In this document: piece after piece, positions 1 to 7,854 of the stretch
Position numbering within the stretch: the stretch's first letter is position 1
How the letters are laid out: the number at the start of each line of letters is the position of its first letter
DNA from: Flavobacterium sp. KS-LB2
Lineage (GTDB): Bacteria > Bacteroidota > Bacteroidia > Flavobacteriales > Flavobacteriaceae
Direction: 5' to 3'
Length of the DNA: 64,000 bases
NCBI RefSeq assembly: GCF_036895565.1
Contig: NZ_CP145904.1
Coordinates: forward strand, 2,046,001-2,110,000
The notes under the pieces: model-generated
Seen by the model: the letters and a program-made list of their open reading frames with translations, nothing else
Database searches by the model: none
What the model was told of the DNA's origin: nothing
Position numbers and translations under genes: made by a program

Positions 1-727
1 TGTCTGTTATTTTAGGTAAATCCGAAATAGCACTTTTAACTGTAACATGTTTTTCTAACTTTTCAATATCAATAACAGTTTCATTAGGATTGATATTAAA
101 TTTACCATCCTTATACCAATGAGTTATATCTGGGTATTTAAAGTACATTCCTTTCAAATATCCCACAAGAATCATTCTTCTTCTATTTTGAGGAACTCCA
201 TAATTAACACTATTTAGAACTTTTACTTCACTAACTAAATCATATTCTGGTAAATCTCTTTTTATTATTTCTTTTACAGCATTAAAAGTAGCTCCTTTAT
301 ATTTAGTTAAAAATTGGGGCACATTTTCCATAACAAACATTTTTGGTCGGAAATAATCGACATATCCAAAAAAATCTAAAAACAAATCATTTCTTGGATC
401 ATTAGTTATATCCTTGTCGTCATGTGATTTATAAACGGATTGAATTTTAGCATGTCCAATCGTACTGAATGTAGGACAAGGAGGACCTCCAATTATTAAA
501 TCAACTTTTTGCCCATTTAAAAATTTTTCAAAATCTTCTGGTGGAACTTTACGAATATCTTCACAAATTGAAACTGAATTTTTAAAATTATGCTTATGTG
601 TCTCAATTGCTGATGGTTTATTATCTATACCTCCTATGCATTTAAATTTTCCTGTCATTTCAAAACCTTTTGCAAAACCACCTGCACCACAAAATAAATC
701 TATGAAATTAATTGTATCTTTCTTCAT
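1..727 (-). CDS. DNA (cytosine-5-)-methyltransferase, C-terminus cut by window edge
   Basis: The reading frame opens with ATG at 727 and runs leftward without a stop to base 1, giving 242 codons of an incomplete protein. Class I m5C methyltransferase motifs are in order: SAM-binding motif I with FCGAGGFAKGF (about residues 12-22), catalytic motif IV GGPPCPTFS with Cys84, motif VI ENVPQ, and motif VIII QNRRRM. The target-recognition domain and motifs IX-X lie off the edge. It starts 21 bp after the first methyltransferase and is probably co-transcribed with it. The function, methylating cytosine in double-stranded DNA, is secure; the target sequence is unknown. Confidence 0.93.
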   Translation of the reverse strand, partial: MKKDTINFIDLFCGAGGFAKGFEMTGKFKCIGGIDNKPSAIETHKHNFKNSVSICEDIRKVPPEDFEKFLNGQKVDLIIGGPPCPTFSTIGHAKIQSVYKSHDDKDITNDPRNDLFLDFFGYVDYFRPKMFVMENVPQFLTKYKGATFNAVKEIIKRDLPEYDLVSEVKVLNSVNYGVPQNRRRMILVGYLKGMYFKYPDITHWYKDGKFNINPNETVIDIEKLEKHVTVKSAISDLPKITD

Positions 728-748
728 TCTTGAATTATAACATATTAC

Positions 749-1951
749 CTACAAAAACTTTTTAATTGCTTTTGCTATTTGTTGAGCCATTAACGGAGGA
801 ACAGCATTACCTACTTGTTTAAATTGATTTGTTCTAGACCCCATAAACACAAAATCATCTGGAAAAGATTGAATTCTGGCTGCTTCACGAACTGTAAAAG
901 TTCGTTCTTGCGTATGGTCTGGATGAATAAATAAATTACCATCTTTATAAAGATGAGCAACCACTGTTGTTCCTGGTAAATTATTTTTCTGAACAGTATA
1001 TCTATTACCAAAATGTTTAGGATCGTGGTGAACTAATTCAGGTCGAACTTCTGCTAAATGTTTCAATTGCCACTCATTCTTACTGAGTAAATGATATCTT
1101 TCTCTATCATTCTGATTGTGTTTTCTAGCTTCGTGATTGTACAATTTATCAAATTCTGAATCACGTATTTTTTTTAAATAGGAATTTAATTTAGAGGGTT
1201 TAAAATCCAATTCATTCTGTCCTTCTCCAGGAAGTAATTTAGGTAAATCTGATATGGCATCTTTTACTGTAATGTATTTTGACAATCCGATTGTATCAGC
1301 TTTAACTTCCATATCTGGACTGTAATGTGTTTTCAAGATGCTTTTATAAATATCTTTTGCCTTAAAATTCAAATCTTTTCTAACACCAACAATAATTACT
1401 CTTTTCCTAACTTGAGGAACACCGTAATGAACAGAATTAAGAAGAATAGTTTCTTTTTCATCGCAAACATCATAATGCTTTGACATTGCTTTAATTATTT
1501 CAGGAAAAATAAATTTACCATTAGGCTTTGCAGAAAGTAATCCTGAAACATTTTCAAAAACAAAAACCTTTGGCATATTTTTTTCCAATATGTTCATGTA
1601 ATTTTGAAACAAATAATTTCTCGGATCATCTTTCATTGAGTTTGGGTCTTGTGCTCTACCAACTGTTGAAAAACTTTGGCATGGAGGGCCACCTACTAAA
1701 ACATCAACTTTTGAATTTTTAATTACATTTTCTATCTGTACATTAATTTCTTCTTTTGTTAAATCTCCACATATTACACTATTCTCAATTTCGTCAGGAG
1801 AATAATTATAATATTTCATTCTTTCTTTTATTGTAAGACAAGCTGCTTCATCAAAATCAACATGAACTAAAGATTTAAAATCTTCTTTATAAAAACCTTC
1901 ACTAAAACCACCACAACCTGCGAATAAATCTATAAATGTTAATTTACTCAT
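749..1951 (-). CDS. DNA (cytosine-5-)-methyltransferase, complete
   Basis: A 400-residue Dcm-type enzyme that transfers a methyl group from SAM to C5 of cytosine. Visible motifs are motif I FAGCGGFSEGF (residues 10-20), motif IV GGPPCQSFS with catalytic Cys91, motif VI ENV (133-135), motif VIII QVRKR (180-184) and motif X QVGNAVPP near the C-terminus. The variable region between VIII and X is the target-recognition domain. It starts 4 bp after the XRE regulator and is followed after 21 bp by a second m5C methyltransferase, so the three form one operon. Paired m5C enzymes suit a restriction-modification system with an asymmetric site, but no endonuclease is visible; it may lie beyond base 1. 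Confidence 0.96.
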   Translation of the reverse strand: MSKLTFIDLFAGCGGFSEGFYKEDFKSLVHVDFDEAACLTIKERMKYYNYSPDEIENSVICGDLTKEEINVQIENVIKNSKVDVLVGGPPCQSFSTVGRAQDPNSMKDDPRNYLFQNYMNILEKNMPKVFVFENVSGLLSAKPNGKFIFPEIIKAMSKHYDVCDEKETILLNSVHYGVPQVRKRVIIVGVRKDLNFKAKDIYKSILKTHYSPDMEVKADTIGLSKYITVKDAISDLPKLLPGEGQNELDFKPSKLNSYLKKIRDSEFDKLYNHEARKHNQNDRERYHLLSKNEWQLKHLAEVRPELVHHDPKHFGNRYTVQKNNLPGTTVVAHLYKDGNLFIHPDHTQERTFTVREAARIQSFPDDFVFMGSRTNQFKQVGNAVPPLMAQQIAKAIKKFL

Positions 1952-1955
1952 CTAA

Positions 1956-2222
1956 TTATTTAATATTTTTTCGTTCATAAATTTCAAATTCAAATCCTAA
2001 AAACCAAGAAAACTTTGATAGGTAATCTATACTACAATTGAATTTTCCACTTTCAATTTTAGAAATAGTTGTTCTACTTACTTTCATAATTCCGGCTAAT
2101 TGTTCTTGATTATATCCTTTTTTTTCTCGGATTTCCCGAATTGATTCCCCTATCTTTAAGCGACAGTCGTGGAGGTAACCTTCCATTGAATTCTCATTTA
2201 TTTGAGCGTCACTGTTTATCAT
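1956..2222 (-). CDS. XRE-family helix-turn-helix regulator, possible R-M controller
   Basis: An 88-residue protein with a Cro/CI-type HTH: the segment from about residue 27 (IGESIREIREKKGYNQEQLA) through SRTTISKIESGK is the classic helix 2-turn-helix 3 pattern. An internal ATG at codon 13 could be the true start. It ends 4 bp before the complete methyltransferase gene and starts 3 bp after the upstream small ORF. Its size and position resemble controller (C) proteins that time expression in restriction-modification loci. That role is inferred from context; a generic XRE repressor is the alternative. Confidence 0.85.
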   Translation of the reverse strand: MINSDAQINENSMEGYLHDCRLKIGESIREIREKKGYNQEQLAGIMKVSRTTISKIESGKFNCSIDYLSKFSWFLGFEFEIYERKNIK

Positions 2223-2225
2223 TTT

Positions 2226-2468
2226 TTATGCTTCTGTTATTTGTCGTGTAATAATTTCAATAGCTTCTACTTTACCAAGAATATTGTCAAACTCTCTCAT
2301 CGAATCCTCATCTTTATAAACACCATTTCGGTCATTCCAACACAACCATTCTATTAAATCTAACCTAGACCAAGAATTTAATTCTGTTTCCAAAGCTTCT
2401 CCTCTCAATTTCATTAGTTTATAATATGGATGTTTTAGTTTTTCTTCTTCGCTAATGTTTATACTCAT
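2226..2468 (-). CDS. Small conserved-looking hypothetical protein (80 aa)
   Basis: An 80-residue, acidic, Trp-rich protein with the central stretch SWSRLDLIEWLCWNDRNG followed by a D/E-rich segment. There is no signal peptide or membrane segment. I do not recognise a function. It sits 3 bp upstream of the XRE regulator in the same strand and operon, so it is probably co-expressed with the methyltransferases. The tight spacing and clean helical composition support a real gene. Confidence 0.7.
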   Translation of the reverse strand: MSINISEEEKLKHPYYKLMKLRGEALETELNSWSRLDLIEWLCWNDRNGVYKDEDSMREFDNILGKVEAIEIITRQITEA

Positions 2469-2504
2469 AATACTATCTTTTTAATTTTGCTCTCTTATGA
2501 TTCT

Positions 2505-2909
2505 TTACTCTAGATTGACAAACAAGGTTCCTAAGTGCTCTACACCATCATAATCAACCACCGTAAGCCAAACATTCGTTTCGACACCATGAACTCCGTT
2601 AGAAATATTAACTTCTACTTTTTGTTCACTCACTTTGATCACTCTTCCTTCCACTTGAGAATAGTCAGATTTATTGATGGTTACTTTGTGACCAATTAAA
2701 TCATTCGTATCGACTTCTACTACTTCTAAATCACCTAAACGAACTGTGTTAATTGGAGGAAAAGATAATCCCGTATTCAAAGCTTGAATATCTGCTCTAG
2801 GTCTTTCATCATCTGTAATTACCTCCAAAACGACATACAACTGACTTGGGTTTTCTTCTGGTAATGGTGTATGAAATTTCACGATCTGTCCTTTTTCAAT
2901 TGGTTTCAT
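2505..2909 (-). CDS. Hypothetical protein, all-beta/SH3-like (134 aa)
   Basis: A 134-residue protein rich in Val, Asp, Glu and Thr with alternating hydrophobic residues, suggesting a mostly beta fold. The opening stretch (KGQIVKFHTPLP) and the middle (VTINKSDYSQVEGRVIKVS) look like two KOW/SH3-type barrels, but no diagnostic motif is present. It is the first gene of the minus-strand group leading to the methyltransferases, 36 bp upstream of the 80-aa gene. A -7-like element TATTTTTG lies upstream at 2950-2957. Function unknown. Confidence 0.7.
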   Translation of the reverse strand: MKPIEKGQIVKFHTPLPEENPSQLYVVLEVITDDERPRADIQALNTGLSFPPINTVRLGDLEVVEVDTNDLIGHKVTINKSDYSQVEGRVIKVSEQKVEVNISNGVHGVETNVWLTVVDYDGVEHLGTLFVNLE

Positions 2910-3209
2910 AATTAATCCTTTTACGTAGATTATCTCTTATTGTACTGAACAAAAATAGTAAAGCCATCGCAATAAAGTGCAATATACTGAACATTTTATT
3001 AACAATTTTATACAATTTCAATAAAATAGTAATTAGGGTAAGGTTGGTACCTAATTTTCAAGTAAAAGATTTCTTTTTTGATCATTATAAAAACAAGGCA
3101 AGACGGCTCTGGTGGTGCAAACTACAATCGATTTATAGTTTTATCTAAATGTAGATTTATATATTTCTCTTTCAAAATTAATAAAGTTTCTAGTACTAAT
3201 TAGATGTAT
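2910..3209. other. Intergenic region with candidate promoter
   Basis: About 300 bp without a convincing gene on either strand. On the minus strand TATTTTTG (2950-2957) matches the Bacteroidetes -7 consensus TAnnTTTG and would serve the 134-aa gene, although no well-spaced -33 TTTG is present. The rest is AT-rich. I see no RNA gene or strong hairpin. Confidence 0.45.
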
Positions 3210-3746
3210 TTAATCACAATATCTATCTATCATTTCTACTATTTCAAGAATTGAAGATTCATTAACCAATGAAAAATCAAACTCTGAGGCAAATCCAATC
3301 AGTAAATTTTGTAATTCCTTACGCAGTTCTTCCCTTAGTTCTGTAGATTCTGGATTGTACAGTTTGTATGCTAATTCTCTACCAAATTTATAATTAAGGC
3401 GCTCAATGTAATCATCTGAATCTTTTAAATCAACTTTAAAATTATCGTAGTATTCCATGTATTTTTCATTCAATAACCAGAAATATAGCGAAGTGAGTTC
3501 CTCTTTAGTACAAGCATTTAAAAAATCAATAATTAAAAGCATCATATCATGTTGTTGCTCGTAATCGGGTAAGTCTCCTAAATAAAAATTTACAGCAACA
3601 ATTAAGTCTGAAACATTTTGTTTCTCCTCGTAAATTGTAAAACTAAAGTGAGTTAATAATTTTCGGAGCACTACATTCTTTGAATAATTAACCACTATGT
3701 TGTTTACTTCTTTGGTTATGTATAGTTTGTCGTCAATTGTAATCAT
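3210..3746 (-). CDS. Hypothetical cargo protein (178 aa)
   Basis: I place the start at the ATG at 3744-3746 (MITIDDKLYI), not at the furthest upstream ATG at 3845, because the preceding 33 codons are low-complexity Phe/Ile/Asn and the DNA there looks like an AT-rich promoter. The protein is largely alpha-helical and acidic, with no signal peptide, membrane helix or recognised motif. It lies 125 bp downstream of the zinc-ribbon-like gene in the same direction. Together they form the least understood cargo of the element. Function unknown. Confidence 0.6.
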   Translation of the reverse strand: MITIDDKLYITKEVNNIVVNYSKNVVLRKLLTHFSFTIYEEKQNVSDLIVAVNFYLGDLPDYEQQHDMMLLIIDFLNACTKEELTSLYFWLLNEKYMEYYDNFKVDLKDSDDYIERLNYKFGRELAYKLYNPESTELREELRKELQNLLIGFASEFDFSLVNESSILEIVEMIDRYCD

Positions 3747-3871
3747 AGCAAATAAATTAAAATAATTATTAATTTTAAATGTAAGAAAAAATTTAAAAAA
3801 TTTTATAGAAATATAGTTCTCTATAATAGTATTTTGAACTATCAATTAGCAATAAGAGTTACCTGTATTTA

Positions 3872-4858
3872 TTAATCTGCGCCTAAATTATTTAAATAAT
3901 CAATCATAACTTGTCTTATAGATTTAGGTTGGCTGCTGATTCTTTTTGTTTGTGGAGTTTTTTCTAAGTTTTCTAATGGTGTCATTGTTAGATAGAGATT
4001 TTCGTTTGCTCGATTCCATAATCCAAAGATGTACTCCACTCCAGGTTCAATAACGATACGTTCTTTGAAGGTAACTGTTCCAGCGTGCAAAGGACTATCA
4101 GGATGGTGTTGATTTTCATTGATAGTCAACTTAAATTTTAATTCATTTGTGTCAACATCATTTTGAACATGACTTGGTCTAATTTTTTTCGGTGGTTTGA
4201 TTTCATCTTTGAATTCTGTCAAATAACTTAAATGTTCATAGGCATAGATATAATTGTGAGGAGCATTTCTAAAAAGTAGAATAAGATTTTCATTAGCAAT
4301 TTTTTCTAAGGCTCTTATTAATCTGATATAGGATTCTTTGCCGAGCTGATCCCAATATTTTTTACCTAGTTCTGTAAAATTCATTCCAAGGGAGCTAATT
4401 AATACCTCTCTTTCAAAATTGGTCAGGTTATTCCAATTTTTGGTTTCAATAGCTTGCTCAAATTTTTGCTTTAATTTTTTTTGCGCTTCTTTTTTTTCTT
4501 GAATCAATTTTTTTTCCTCAAGTTGTTTACAATGTGCACATTTAAAACCTGAATGGGAGTTCCTTTGTCTTTTTACTTTTATAATTTCAATGTATCTAGT
4601 AATACTATTAATTGTTTGCATTTCATACCTGTTACAATGCTCGCATAAGAAATCAAAGGATAATTCGCTATGGGTTCCTATAATTTTTTTTAATTCAGTT
4701 AAACCAATGCCAAAAGTTAATGCTACTTGTTTTGGATAATGTAAAATTTCATTTTCCTTGAACTTCCAATAATATTTGATAATTTCTTTCTCTGTTTCTG
4801 AGCAGTTTTCAGAAATGTACACCTTAAGATTGGCGATTTTTGTGTTTTGATCTTCCAT
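3872..4858 (-). CDS. Hypothetical protein with two CxxC knuckles (328 aa)
   Basis: A 328-residue protein. Residues 40-60 (PKQVALTFGIGLTELKKII) resemble a small helix-turn-helix. Two Cys pairs follow, CEHC (72-75) and CAHC (107-110), spaced as a treble-clef or zinc-ribbon pair. A Lys/Glu-rich coiled-coil segment covers about 112-140. The second half is mixed alpha/beta with a Pro/Lys-rich linker near 215-225. There is no catalytic motif I can name. The zinc-binding reading is inferred from the cysteines. Its upstream flank holds the 119-nt nested inverted repeat. Possible roles include DNA binding or defence, but nothing fixes this. Confidence 0.65.
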   Translation of the reverse strand: MEDQNTKIANLKVYISENCSETEKEIIKYYWKFKENEILHYPKQVALTFGIGLTELKKIIGTHSELSFDFLCEHCNRYEMQTINSITRYIEIIKVKRQRNSHSGFKCAHCKQLEEKKLIQEKKEAQKKLKQKFEQAIETKNWNNLTNFEREVLISSLGMNFTELGKKYWDQLGKESYIRLIRALEKIANENLILLFRNAPHNYIYAYEHLSYLTEFKDEIKPPKKIRPSHVQNDVDTNELKFKLTINENQHHPDSPLHAGTVTFKERIVIEPGVEYIFGLWNRANENLYLTMTPLENLEKTPQTKRISSQPKSIRQVMIDYLNNLGAD

Positions 4859-4893
4859 GTAGTGTTATTAAAAAAGCGTGGAACTGTTACTTA

Positions 4894-5012
4894 TTAGCAC
4901 TATAGGTATCGCCAAACACCAGCACACCAAATAAGAACAGCCCACGCTAGGCATGGGCGTCTTAGTTTTGATATTAGGGTGCTATTATAATTTGGCGATT
5001 TTATAGTACTAA
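4894..5012. repeat. 119-nt nested inverted repeat / multi-stem structure
   Basis: An imperfect outer inverted repeat pairs 4894-4916 with 4991-5012; the last nine bases ATCGCCAAA / TTTGGCGAT pair perfectly. Inside it, AGCAC pairs with GTGCT, and the core TAAGA-GCCCA pairs with TGGGC-TCTTA around GC(TAG)GC. Three nested stems on one axis are far more than an ordinary terminator shows, and no T-run follows on either strand. It lies between the partition genes and the zinc-knuckle gene of the mobile element. Candidates are a replication origin (oriV), a structured RNA or a recombination site; the sequence alone does not decide. Confidence 0.6.
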
Positions 5013-5142
5013 TTCAAAAGCTAAACACTTTGAGTTATTATATTTTAAGTAATTATCTATACAGAATAGGCATTTTTTTTTGTTAAAAGTCTCAAATTAA
5101 ATCCTTGGATTTAATAATGTAAAATAAGCTATTTTTTTGAAC

Positions 5143-5367
5143 TTAATCAAGTGAATTTCTTAATGCATTATTCACGATTTCTTTCATACTGATTTCATTT
5201 TGAAAAGCTTTTAATTTTAATTTTTTGTAGAGCTCTTTCTCAATGTAAAAAGAAAATTGGACTTCTTCTATTTCTTTGGTAACAATAGGAACAATTTTTT
5301 GAATTTTGTTTTGTTGATTGTTAGACTTTACTTTATTTATCAAGTCATTCATGCTTTCTGATTCCAT
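5143..5367 (-). CDS. Small ribbon-helix-helix-like partition/regulatory protein (74 aa)
   Basis: A 74-residue protein encoded directly downstream of ParA. The C-terminal half (VQFSFYIEKELYKKLKLKA ... ISMKEIVNNALRNSL) has the strand-helix-helix spacing of MetJ/Arc/CopG-type ribbon-helix-helix proteins, preceded by a Lys/Asn-rich N-terminal tail. Plasmid parA genes are commonly paired with such small centromere-binding proteins (ParG/ParB-like), so a partition adaptor that also represses its own operon is likely. The tandem repeat and perfect palindrome immediately upstream are its obvious candidate targets. Assignment is from fold pattern and context. Confidence 0.7.
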   Translation of the reverse strand: MESESMNDLINKVKSNNQQNKIQKIVPIVTKEIEEVQFSFYIEKELYKKLKLKAFQNEISMKEIVNNALRNSLD

Positions 5368-5370
5368 AAT

Positions 5371-5402
5371 TATAGATTTATATGTTTATAGATTTATATG
5401 TT
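5371..5402. repeat. Two perfect tandem 16-bp repeats, candidate partition/operator iterons
   Basis: The unit TATAGATTTATATGTT occurs twice head to tail at 5371-5386 and 5387-5402, directly upstream of the start of the small ribbon-helix-helix-like gene. Arrays like this serve as centromeres or operators for RHH partition proteins. Function is inferred. Confidence 0.7.
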
Positions 5403-5435
5403 ACTATAATTGTAGCTTACTACAATTATAGTAAC
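5400..5435. promoter_or_regulatory. Perfect 16-bp palindrome overlapping the parA 3' end
   Basis: GTTACTATAATTGTAG (5400-5415) and its exact complement (5420-5435) flank CTTA. The right arm overlaps the last codons of parA. There is no T-run after the hairpin in the direction of transcription, so a protein-binding site (parS/operator) is favoured over a terminator, although an intercistronic mRNA hairpin is possible. The half-site motif recurs upstream of bfmA and in the divergent operator at 10671. Confidence 0.65.
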
Positions 5436-6016
5436 AAGAGTAATATTTCTTTTGTCAGCTGGTCTAACTGACGTTGGGCATTTCTGTCATTTGTAACTCC
5501 TTGTAAAACAACGGATCTCGTAAAAGCAACTAAATCACTGATTTGCGTTTTTGCAATGGGTACTTCATATTCTTCTAATCCTATTAAAATATCTAGGGTT
5601 AATGTAGTGTTGGGCTTAATCATATTGAATACAACAAGAGTAGCATCAGTTTTATGTTCGTGTTCAATAAGTTTTAAAGTGCTTTTAATAGCCAACAAAT
5701 CCAGAATTCCGGCTTTAGTTGGAACAAGTATCAGATCTGCTATGCTGATTAATTTTGGTAATTGATTGGATAAGTAAGGAGGAGTATCGATAAAAACAAA
5801 ATCATAATCCAGGTTTAAAATAGTATTTATATCCTCGACAAATGGAATAATACTGAAACTAGTGATGATCTCTGTTAATTGGCTCAAACTTCCTTGTAAG
5901 TCGAAATCGACTACCGCAACTTTTGAGCTTTTAGCTATATTCTGACTGAGGTTAAAGGCAAGAGTGCTCTTGCCTACACCTCCTTTTTGGTGCGTGATTA
6001 AAATTATTTTTGGCAT
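5426..6016 (-). CDS. parA: ParA-family partition ATPase
   Basis: A 196-residue Walker-type ParA/MinD-like ATPase with the deviant Walker A motif KGGVGKST (residues 11-18), the DFDLQGS motif (A') and FIDTPP (Walker B region). It is short and lacks an N-terminal HTH, like ParA proteins of small plasmids and integrative elements. It is encoded 17 bp after the relaxase gene and before the small RHH-like protein, all in one minus-strand operon. It probably helps maintain the excised circular or replicating form. Confidence 0.93.
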   Translation of the reverse strand: MPKIILITHQKGGVGKSTLAFNLSQNIAKSSKVAVVDFDLQGSLSQLTEIITSFSIIPFVEDINTILNLDYDFVFIDTPPYLSNQLPKLISIADLILVPTKAGILDLLAIKSTLKLIEHEHKTDATLVVFNMIKPNTTLTLDILIGLEEYEVPIAKTQISDLVAFTRSVVLQGVTNDRNAQRQLDQLTKEILLLLL

Positions 6017-6033
6017 GGGTTTTAAAAATTTGA

Positions 6034-7104
6034 TTATGTTTCTCTGTTAGTGCTGATACTCTTTCTCTTCTTCTTTTTATCAGCGTCAGCAATTGCGCAA
6101 TTTTCAAACTCAGAAGTGCTTTCTTGGGTCACTATTTCATCATTTGGGAAATCATTTAATGTTTGAGTTGTTTTTTCCTTTAAGCCCGCAGGATCTTGAA
6201 CCATTGTTATGGTTTTCCATAGTTGATGCTTATCAATAGCTGCTTCGAAATTCGTTTGATTGGATTTAATTAATTTATTTAAATCGTATTTCTCTTGAGG
6301 ACTGCCATTTTTAAAGATATTTTGATTTTTAAATTTTTCAAGCTCTTTGCGCTGGTATTTAAAATGTTCATCAAATGTTTTTTCATTCATATCAATCCAC
6401 TTTACTCGATCAAATCCCACTTGATATTCATTGTCACCAATAGTTCTATTGGTTAGTTTTTCATTACAAGTAGGACTTAATTTCAATTTTTGTGTCTTAT
6501 CTTTCCGTGATACAATAACGTGTATATGCGATTGAAGACCTTGTTTAAATGTGCCTGACTTTACACTCTTATCAGCTACTTCCTTATCAGTACCTTTAAA
6601 TTTTCTAAAATGCTCAATCTTTCCAAAATAAACCAAATCAGCCCCGGTTTGAACTCCTTTGTCTTGTCGATTGAAGTTTAAAGCGTAATTGTCCATTACT
6701 TTTCTTCCAAAATCTGTTATGAGCCTGTTATACTCTTCTAATTCCATCAACGATAGATCCCAAACACTTTTTACATTATTTTTTCCAGATGCTAAAAAAG
6801 CAATGTGTTGGAGTTCGTTCTTGCTAAAAGAAATGGTAGGTGCGAAATATTTAGAATCATTTGCTCCTAGTTTCTTTTTATTTGCGTCAATGGAACTTAT
6901 AACCTCAATTGTACTAATGTTTGTCTTTAATGCATTAAAGAATCCTTGTTTTCGGCTCTCCAACTGTAAAGCTTCTTCGCTAGAAGTAGACTTTCTTATA
7001 CTCATATCTAAGTATTGATTTTCTTTTTCTAAATACAAAGCCAGATTTGAACAACTACCTTTATTGTCTGCTCCAAGTGAACTGTGCGGTTTAGAAATCG
7101 GCAT
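6034..7104 (-). CDS. MobB-type relaxase / mobilization protein (DUF5712-like)
   Basis: A 356-residue protein with an HIH motif at residues 193-195 in the context SHIHVIVSRKD, matching the metal-binding HxH of Bacteroidetes mobilization relaxases. Its N-terminus (MPISKPHSSLGADNKGSC), the preceding BfmA/BtgA-like gene and the following parA fit the MobB/DUF5712 family; the family name is from memory. It would nick the element at oriT and pilot the strand during transfer with help from a conjugative element. It overlaps the upstream gene by one base (TGA/ATG junction at 7104). The C-terminal tail is Lys/Ser-rich. Confidence 0.82.
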   Translation of the reverse strand: MPISKPHSSLGADNKGSCSNLALYLEKENQYLDMSIRKSTSSEEALQLESRKQGFFNALKTNISTIEVISSIDANKKKLGANDSKYFAPTISFSKNELQHIAFLASGKNNVKSVWDLSLMELEEYNRLITDFGRKVMDNYALNFNRQDKGVQTGADLVYFGKIEHFRKFKGTDKEVADKSVKSGTFKQGLQSHIHVIVSRKDKTQKLKLSPTCNEKLTNRTIGDNEYQVGFDRVKWIDMNEKTFDEHFKYQRKELEKFKNQNIFKNGSPQEKYDLNKLIKSNQTNFEAAIDKHQLWKTITMVQDPAGLKEKTTQTLNDFPNDEIVTQESTSEFENCAIADADKKKKRKSISTNRET

Positions 7105-7622
7105 TATGAAAACAGCGTTTTAATTTTGTCAATTGCTCCCGATTTATTTTTGTCATCTAATAATCGGCAAAGAATTACTAAAGCTTTTTGGGTTTTTTGT
7201 AATTCAGCATTAACAAGTTTGGTTCTGTCACTATCAGTATTGTTTATTTTATTTAAGAACTCTAAATATTTTTTTTCAGTAGCACCAATGTTCTCTGAGT
7301 TCTTATTTATTTGTTTTACAATTAAATCCTTTAATTTATCAATTTCTATTTTTTGCGAATTTTGATAATCAAAAACATCTTGCCTTAAAGGTTTCAAAAT
7401 GTCCCGCTCTTGAACTTTTAAAAAAGAAACAATTCTTTTATCCAAAGCAGAAACCATTGCCGAAGGATCTTTGTTCACAGCATCTTTTGGATTAATGCCT
7501 GTTTTTTTAAAATAGTAGATCATTTCTTCAACTAAAGTACCATAATTTAACCTTAAACTTTCAGATAACTTCGCAAGCTCCTTATGTGGTTTTTCCTCAA
7601 TCAAAATGCTTTTTTTGGTCAT
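7104..7622 (-). CDS. BfmA/BtgA-family mobilization protein
   Basis: A 172-residue protein. The N-terminal part (SILIEEKPHKELAKLSESLRLNYGTLVEEMIYYFKKTGINP) is a ribbon-helix-helix-like DNA-binding region, followed by a long coiled coil of Lys, Glu and Asn. This matches BfmA/BtgA relaxosome accessory proteins of Bacteroides mobilizable elements, which bind oriT and assist the relaxase. It is the first gene of the mobilization-partition operon. The AT-rich upstream region contains TATAATTGTA (7635-7644), the same core as in the palindrome near parA, and the candidate oriT. Confidence 0.85.
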   Translation of the reverse strand: MTKKSILIEEKPHKELAKLSESLRLNYGTLVEEMIYYFKKTGINPKDAVNKDPSAMVSALDKRIVSFLKVQERDILKPLRQDVFDYQNSQKIEIDKLKDLIVKQINKNSENIGATEKKYLEFLNKINNTDSDRTKLVNAELQKTQKALVILCRLLDDKNKSGAIDKIKTLFS

Positions 7623-7711
7623 AATTATATTTTTTATAATTGTAAATCAATTAGTTAAGTTGTTATTTATATTTTCGCTATAAAAGAGTATAAATATATT
7701 TTGTACAAATT

Positions 7712-7780
7712 GCCTTGTTTACAAGGCTTGGCCTCGCAGAGCAAGTAGGATAGGGGTTTTTCCGCCCCTGTCCTACTTGC
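7712..7780. promoter_or_regulatory. Candidate origin of transfer (oriT)
   Basis: Two hairpins lie back to back upstream of the mobilization operon: GCCTTG/CAAGGC with loop TTTA (7712-7727), then a 16-bp stem (7741-7756 with 7765-7780) with a single G-T mismatch and loop TTTTTCCG. The segment is much more GC-rich than its surroundings. Position between the mobilization and replication operons and paired inverted repeats are the usual signature of an oriT. A terminator for the dnaB operon is the alternative, but there is no suitable T-run on the minus strand. Confidence 0.6.
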
Positions 7781-7854
7781 TTTTCTAAACACAGCAGCAC
7801 TACTCCATTTGTCAATACGAGATACACTTATTAGAAATTGTATTTGATTTGGAA

